From Heligmosomoides polygyrus polygyrus (lineage: Eukaryota; Nematoda; Chromadorea; Rhabditida; Heligmosomidae), in the NCBI GenBank assembly GCA_947396885.1, contig OX377204.1:3038001-3102000 (forward strand): DNA of 64,000 bases, in the 5' to 3' direction. The stretch's first letter is position 1. Each line of letters begins with the position of its first letter. A model generated the notes under the pieces. The model was not told the origin of the DNA. It searched no databases and saw nothing but the letters and a program-made list of their open reading frames with translations. This document shows positions 59,550 to 64,000 of the stretch, piece by piece. The position numbers and the translations under genes are program-made.

Positions 59550-61660
59550 GTTCGGCTAGTTGAAAACAAGCCTTAAATCATTGTTTTTCCTTAGAAAATA
59601 GAAAATTTATAAAAATTCAAAGAATGTGTTCACTTGAATGAATGGTACGTGAATTAGAACTTCAAAAAAAGTCATACTAAAATTTTCCTTGATCAAAAAT
59701 TATTCTAAGTTTTATGGAGAGTCTAGTTCAATGTAGAAGAAGCTCATTTCAATTCAGAATTTATTTAGTTCGCTTTAATTTCAAAGTCTGAGGCTAGTTT
59801 AGAAGAGTGCCCATTTCCACGCATTTCCAAATTGTATATATCATTTTTTTTTCGTTAAATTTTTTAGTACTCAAAAGAGACTGCGCCACGTACGTCGTGT
59901 TCAGGACATCACGATTTTTATTTGATTGATGGCGAAAATTCTGTGAGCGTAGAGATATGCACGTATCATAGTACAGTAGTACATATATACTATTTTCAGG
60001 TCGAATTGGACACTTTTCACGTAAAATTGGACACTTCTAAACTCGCTTAAGACTTTTGAAATCAAAGAAAACTCTTCCGAGTTCTACAGGTTGAACTACA
60101 AACTCATTAAGATGGTTAGAAAAATTGTTTGTTCAAGAAAACTTAGAATAACTTTTTTTGAAATCTTTTTTACTTCAGCTGCCCATGCGTGTAGTAATTT
60201 TATCAAATTTTTACTTTTTGAGAAAAAACAACAAATTAAATTTTGTTTTGAAGCGCAGCAAAGCAGCAACCAAACAGGGCCCTAAAATACCAGATTGCGC
60301 CATGCACTCGAAAAGCTCGTCGCGACTTTTATTTGATTGATAGTGTAAATACTGCTTACATGAAACAAAAAGATGGGATATGCGCGTTCTTCACAATTGG
60401 ACTTGTTGCATTGTCTACAGGTATAAATCAACATCTAAACATAACCAACATATACATAACACAGATCTACGCAAGCAGTATTCCACTTTTCCATTTCATG
60501 TTTCAGCTAGACAAAAAAAAAATACATAAGACGTTACTCAAATAAAGGTGGTTACCACATTAAAAAGAGTACTTCAACAATGATAATCAAAACAAAATAA
60601 CTTGCAATAACTACAGTGGAGAAGAGCGCGCATATCGCCATCTTGTTGTTTCATGTAAGCAGCATTTACACTATCAATCAAATAAAAATCGCGACGTCTT
60701 GGACTAGTGCGTGGCGCAATCTCTTCTCCTGGGACTAAAAATTCCAGCTCTCTGATTTTTAAAACAAGCTATAAATTTTATAAAATTTCAAACAAAATGT
60801 TCATTTGTTGGGTAAGTGATTAAAGGTTTCAAGAAATCGTACTGACATTTTCTTCGAACAAAAAAAAACTGTAGGCAATTTAAAAAGTAGAATTGTTAAG
60901 AACGTACATACCTCGCTGTTCCATGTAAACAGCATTTACACTATCAATCAAATAAAAATCGCGACCAGCTTTTCGACTGCATGGCGCAATCTGATCCTCA
61001 CTGTATGGTTGCTGAGTTGCTGCGCTTTAAAATAAAATTTAATGCGTTATTTTTCTCCATAAGTAAAAATTTTATAAAATTCTTAAACTCGTTCGGGCAC
61101 CTAAAGTAAAAAAAAAATTCAAAGGGTTATTCTAAAATTTCCTTGAACAAAAATGCTTTCTAACCATCTCATTGAGTCTGTAGTTCAACCTGCATGAAGG
61201 CTGTTTCAAGTCGAAAGAGTTCTCTTTGATTTCAAAAGTCCTAGTCCAGCTTAGAAGAGTGTCCAGTTTGATTTGAAAAGTGTCCAATTCGACATGAAAA
61301 TGGTATATAACAACAAAACACTTGTAGAAAACACGTTGTCTTAACTTCGCTGTTTCATGCAACGTTTACCACATCAATCAAATTAAAGTCGCAACGAGTT
61401 AAAACAGTGCATGGCGCAACCCCTTTTTAACACTAAAAAGCTGCTGACTCCCTGCAGGTTTTCACTCCTTAGAACAGTTGAATTTAAAAAAGCATTCCTT
61501 GGACAAAATTACTCAAACTCTCTCGGACAGCTTCTAATATAATAGGAAGAAGCTCTTTTTAATCTAGAAGGTGTTCCGTGTGATTTGAAAAGCGTTGAAC
61601 TCGCTTAAAAGAGTACAATTTGATTTGAAAAGTGTCCTATTTGAGGTGAAAATTGTCTTT
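59550..61660. repeat. At least three family X copies in series
   Basis: Starts and ends such as 'tttcaggtcgaattggacac' (about 59998), 'gtccaattcgacatgaaaat' (about 61283) and 'gatttgaaaagtgtcctatt' (about 61625) mark copy limits. Repeated inner words: 'actatcaatcaaataaaaat' at 60670 and 60940, and 'gcatggcgcaatct'. The short frames here are not genes. Confidence 0.65.
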
Positions 61661-63295
61661 CTTCAACGAACACGCAAAGATCTCGCCAGAATTCAGAGCT
61701 GATGCTGCAGAAGTAGCAACCGCACCGCACGCTAATTCGTGATATTCACACAATATCACTTGCTCATTATAACGACATGATTCGCTGATGTCGATAGAAT
61801 GGCATTAGCGTCATCAGCGCTCGTCACCCCTTCCTTTGCATTAATTTAGCGTTTTCATTCAATCAGCCGGCGGCCAATCAGTGAGCGATGGTATTGAATT
61901 AAAGCCTCGAATGGCACCCATCTGCTAACAAGCCATTTAGGCCGCGCTGGCGATCGCCATTTAGGTTGTTGTTCGAGTTCTGGTTAAGGATAATTTCGCA
62001 TAGTGGATAAATGATGAAGGTATGTCACTTCACGGAATGCGCCCGCGCATTCTACACAAACGGCAGATTATGGAGGCTTTGAAAAACGAATAACCTATTG
62101 CTGAGGTTAACCTGCAGAGACATTTCAAGTCGAGTAAAACAACCCTAAACAACATAAAAATGTAAATAAATAAATAAATAAATAAAAAATAACATGACGT
62201 GACGTAAGGTAACGACGCAGTATGGGTGCTAATCTGACAGTTTTGTCCATGCAATAAAATCGCTTATTAAAATATAAAATATTAAAATATTAATAATATT
62301 AAAATATGCCCTGACTTGCATACTTGGTTCTCATCAATCAAGTTAGATTGCATAAGTAGTTAAACGAATAAAAAGTAAACGAAAGTAGAAAAGAAGAAGA
62401 GAGAAGGATCAGAGACAACGATGGACCACTGTGAGAAAGAAAATTAAATAAAAGACGAAAATAAAAGTGAAAACAAAGCTGAAGGAGCCATTTGTATAGG
62501 CTATCTTGACCACTAAAAGGATTAGCGAAAAATAATGTCACTAATCAACATATGCTTGGTAAACAATAAAACATGGAGGCGAAGTCCAAAAGAGCTAATC
62601 AGTTCTATTAAAGTAAGCATAACGGACATACCTCACTAAGAAAACCTATGAATTAAATACAATGTAACAACGTTTTAAGAAAAAGATTCACATCACACTT
62701 CCCAATTCAAGAAAGAAACCTACACGAGGGAACTGCAGGTAGCCGTTCAAAAACTTTGGGTGCAATGTCCTAGTCCGAGGGATCAGAAAATGTTTTGTCA
62801 TACCATTTCCTCCCCCCCCCCCCCTCTTAACTTCTTATAGAGTAAAGCCCGAAAGCTGGAAGCTGCCTGATGTAGTGAAAGCTTTCGGACAACTTCAGGG
62901 TACTGGCTGTCCTCCGAACCTCTAACTGGGGCCTAAAGTTGGCCGAAAGCCTTCACACCATGAGGCAGCTTTCCACGATCTCCGAGCTAATCGTAAGATA
63001 GCATCAAGCGTTAAAGTGTTACAGAATAGAAGGACACTTGCAAATAAGTACCTCTATCGTGCCTCGTCAGCACCTCCCTCACAGCGAAGAATCGTCGTGG
63101 ATGATGAATGCGCGGCGACAACGGGATTCGCGACGACGCGCACGCCCAACGATACACTCGTACCTGGAATGGCGGCTGTTATGAACTGGGAACGGTGCCC
63201 TACTTCTTCGTAACACTGACAAGCGATCGAAAAATGGGAACTGAAAATGACACGTGAAGGCAAGAGAAAGTCAACGAGCCTGAAGGGAGCCTAAA
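61660..63295. other. No confirmed gene
   Basis: Contains an (aaat)n run near 62165-62190, a C(14) run near 62808 next to a family Z-like 'gtcctagtccgagg' at 62770, and a decayed SINE-like piece at 62025-62070. Otherwise unassigned. Confidence 0.35.
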
Positions 63296-63512
63296 GGCCC
63301 ATTTATATTTCGACGTCAAACAGCGCGACGCCACGTATGGTGGCCATATTGATCGAGCGGCGCGATCGATCGAATTAGGCCTTGTTTAGTGTGCGCTCGA
63401 CGCGCGACGCGATGCAAGTGTAGTGGCCAAATTGATCGAGCGACGCGATTGATCGATTCGGCTACTACACATGGCATCGCGTCGCGCGCCGCGCGCACAC
63501 TAAACGACCCCT
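63296..63512. mobile_element. GGCC-type MITE with a nested relative
   Basis: 'aaaggcccatttatatttcg' and 'gatcgagcggcgcgatcgat' open it. A second palindrome at 63378-63505 ('aggccttgtttagtgtgcgc' / 'gcgcacactaaacgacccct') sits inside with 'cgacgcgcgacgcgatg' arms. Confidence 0.65.
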
Positions 63513-63607
63513 TACCAGGGAATGCCGTCAGCTTCCCATGGAACTTCGGATTGGGACCTATATCACGTGAAAGAGCACGAGACGCTGATCACAGATATGT
63601 AGATTAA

Positions 63608-63850
63608 ACCACCCTAGTTAAAGGTATAGGTGGTCTCCGACCGAATCGCGAAAAACGGATGTCAGATTCGTGATCAGCACCCCAAATAACCCCCTAGACG
63701 AAGTTTCAGCGAAATCGGTGACTCTGCCCGGACCACCCTAGTTAAAGATATGGGTGGTCTCCGACCGAATCGTGAAAAACGGATGTCAGATTCGTTATCA
63801 GCACCCCAAATAACCCCTATACGAAGTTTCAGCGAAAAAAAATTTTTCGA
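63608..63850 (+). repeat. Tandem repeat, 124-bp unit, two copies
   Basis: 'accaccctagttaaaggtat' begins at 63608 and again at 63732. 'gtctccgaccgaatcg' and 'ggatgtcagattcgt' repeat in step. Each unit opens with a small hairpin (accaccc...gggtggt). Confidence 0.8.
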
Positions 63851-64000
63851 CCGAAGTCGTGTCGGTGGAGTCGGAACTTTTAATCACTGCCTTTACATTT
63901 TATTTATTATGTTTATTAATTTTTGTTGATTTTTGAATTCATTTTTACTTTTTATTTTTGATTGTTGTTTGATTGTTTTGATTTGAATTTCTAACTTGCT

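Overview
The window is nuclear DNA from a nematode, most likely a chromadorean of the rhabditid/strongylid kind. The main clue is the nematode spliced leader SL1 (GGTTTAATTACCCAAGTTTG...), which appears exactly or with one change at six places. Short GT-AG exons, RTE-type reverse transcriptases, Tc1/mariner elements and Penelope-like elements agree with this. Coding density is very low and most of the sequence is transposon debris. Species cannot be fixed from the sequence alone.

Three spliced genes can be supported. (1) A BTB-BACK-Kelch gene on the minus strand runs from an ATG at 55043 down to 37191. Sixteen exons join with unbroken reading phase into about 638 codons. The protein matches KLHL8 / C. 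elegans kel-8, a CUL3 ubiquitin-ligase substrate adaptor. Its last few codons were not found. (2) Plus-strand exons at 11106-11168, 11415-11533, 11773-11838 and 15534-15664 (perhaps also 21701-21800) encode an unrecognised single-pass membrane protein. (3) Minus-strand exons at 24548-23695 encode the last 162 residues of an unrecognised protein with a basic C-terminus. The region just upstream (24600-25830) has further, partly broken coding sequence.

Layout: 0.1-9 kb is GC-rich MITEs, an AT-rich dispersed repeat and a G-rich minisatellite. 9-10.5 kb is a mariner copy. 11-22 kb holds gene 2 with SINEs, MITEs, SL1 copies and a second mariner in its introns. 22-28 kb has foldbacks, tandem repeats and gene 3. 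28-29.3 kb is an RTE element. 30-33.5 kb is a nest of three transposons. 33.6-35.7 kb is an inverted Penelope pair and an LTR-like segment. 37-55 kb is the kelch gene, whose introns carry RTE, Penelope, SL1, MITE, SINE and palindrome insertions. 55-64 kb is AT-rich repeat and foldback elements.

The most unusual signal is the link between SL1 and repeats. At 37.8 kb two head-to-head Penelope-type terminal segments, each with a hammerhead-ribozyme-like core, both begin with SL1. At 16.6 kb and 49.5 kb a dispersed repeat of about 0.65 kb carries SL1 followed by its GT splice donor. At 11.6 kb there is a 35-bp tandem pair of SL1+GT. A tRNA-derived SINE with recognisable A and B boxes also occurs in about ten copies.
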